A stretch of DNA of 6,573 nt from an uncultured Bacilli bacterium (GTDB lineage: Bacteria; Bacillota_I; Bacilli_A; RF39; UBA660): assembly GCA_947631885.1 (NCBI GenBank), contig CANRMZ010000071.1, positions 1-6,573 of the forward strand, written 5' to 3'. The translations under genes and the position numbers were made by a program. Each line of letters opens with the position of its first letter. Position 1 is the first letter of the stretch. Shown piece by piece: positions 5,850 to 6,573 of the stretch. The notes under the pieces were generated by a model, which saw nothing but the letters and a program-made list of their open reading frames with translations, searched no databases and was not told the DNA's origin.

Positions 5850-5878
5850 AAGAAAAAAGACAATAATTATTGCCTTTT
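5850..5878 (-). terminator. Intrinsic terminator overlapping the oxidoreductase stop codon
   Basis: Read leftwards, AAAAGGCAAT pairs with ATTGTCTTTT (5855-5878) through one G-U pair around an AATT loop, and the T-run continues to six. The TAA stop (5867-5869) is inside the hairpin, overlapping its loop. It separates this gene from the TasA-like operon downstream. Confidence 0.75.
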
Positions 5879-6573
5879 CAAAATATCTCTAGCACTAACA
5901 AGTCCCGTGGCTGCGGCTACTACAATGTTACCTGCCTTACCGGCACCATCACCAATGAAGTAAATATTATCATCTTTTAATCTAAAGTTATTATCCGTTT
6001 CTATTTCATTGCTGAAAAATTTTATCTCCGGACCATAAAGAAGAGTATCATCATTATTAATGCCAGGGATTATTTTATCAAGAGTTTCTAAACCTTCGAG
6101 AATATTAGTAATAATTCTATGAGGAAGTACTAAAGCTAAATCACCTGCGACACAATCTTTGAGTGTTGGCTCAATAAAGCCTTTATTAATTCTATTCCAA
6201 GTACTTCTTCTTCCACTTTTTAAATCCTTAAGGGATTGAATAATAGGTTTACCATCTCCTAAAACATTAGCTATTTTAGCAATGGATTCACCATATAGTC
6301 TTGTATTTGTAACAGGCTCTGTTAAATGAACTTTAGATATAAAAGCAAAGTTAGTGTTTTCACTTTTAACATCTTTTAAAGCATGACCATTAACACAAAT
6401 ATAACCATAATAATTTTCTTTGGCTACAAAGCCCCCGGGATTAGTACAGAAAGTTCTTATCTCATCAGAATAAGTCTTAGTTTTAATAAAGATAGTTGGA
6501 TCATAAATAACATTTGTTATTTCTTCCATAATTGGTTTTCTAACTTCAACTCTAACTCCAATTTCAATGCTTT
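5867..6573 (-). CDS. FAD-dependent oxidoreductase, COG2509-like (5' part outside the window)
   Basis: The frame enters from the right edge and ends with TAA at 5867-5869, giving 234 residues of the C-terminal half. It reads through the in-frame Met at 6529 from IEIGVRVEVR upstream, so that Met is internal. Recognisable parts are MEEITNVIYDP, RTFCTNPGGFV with its Cys-x-x-Pro-Gly-Gly, YICVNGHA, and IYFIGDGAGKAGNIVVAAATG about 30 residues from the end. The last is the C-terminal FAD-contacting GDGAG motif of NAD(P)/FAD two-dinucleotide-fold proteins. These fit the uncharacterised FAD-dependent dehydrogenases of COG2509, usually about 450-530 residues and cytoplasmic; their substrate is not known. 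The N-terminal GxGxxG nucleotide-binding motif should lie beyond the window. A terminator separates it from the operon downstream, so no shared function is implied. Confidence 0.85.
   Translation of the reverse strand, partial: SIEIGVRVEVRKPIMEEITNVIYDPTIFIKTKTYSDEIRTFCTNPGGFVAKENYYGYICVNGHALKDVKSENTNFAFISKVHLTEPVTNTRLYGESIAKIANVLGDGKPIIQSLKDLKSGRRSTWNRINKGFIEPTLKDCVAGDLALVLPHRIITNILEGLETLDKIIPGINNDDTLLYGPEIKFFSNEIETDNNFRLKDDNIYFIGDGAGKAGNIVVAAATGLVSARDILKRQ

Overview
The window is AT-rich bacterial DNA from a low-GC Gram-positive lineage (Bacillota, possibly an uncultured gut Bacilli or Mollicutes-like genome). The signs are strong AGGAGG-type ribosome binding sites, sigma-A type promoters, U-tailed intrinsic terminators, LysM/amidase cell-wall genes and a SipW/TasA-type secretion pair. 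Tryptophan is coded by TGG and TGA is used as a stop, so the standard bacterial code applies. The exact taxon cannot be read from the sequence.

The left part (1-1500) reads leftwards. A modification-dependent restriction endonuclease of the AspBHI type runs off the left edge (1-840). A gene-poor spacer with a perfect 20-bp palindrome and a second hairpin follows, then a small complete transcription unit for a tyrosine-rich 56-residue protein of unknown function (1199-1369). That unit has a perfect TTGACA-17-TATAAT promoter and its own terminator.

The middle part (1500-4106) reads rightwards. It starts with an N-acetylmuramoyl-L-alanine amidase cut off at its 5' end but keeping four LysM domains (1514-2428). 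Next comes a very AT-rich unrecognised gene (2636-3352) behind a promoter with three copies of CGTAATAA. A 40-bp scrap of a second amidase copy follows (3362-3402), then a complete PRiA4 ORF-3-like protein gene (3507-4106). The two amidase remnants on either side of an AT-rich orphan gene suggest a recombination or gene-replacement site with accessory, possibly defence-related cargo. That link is inference.

The right part (4119-6573) reads leftwards. A two-gene operon encodes a TasA-like exported protein with a SipW-dependent signal peptide (5244-5735) and its probable dedicated multi-membrane-span signal peptidase (4139-5257), which overlap by a few bases. Further right is the C-terminal part of a COG2509-type FAD-dependent oxidoreductase (5867-6573). 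Both the peptidase gene and the oxidoreductase gene have their stop codon inside the terminator hairpin.
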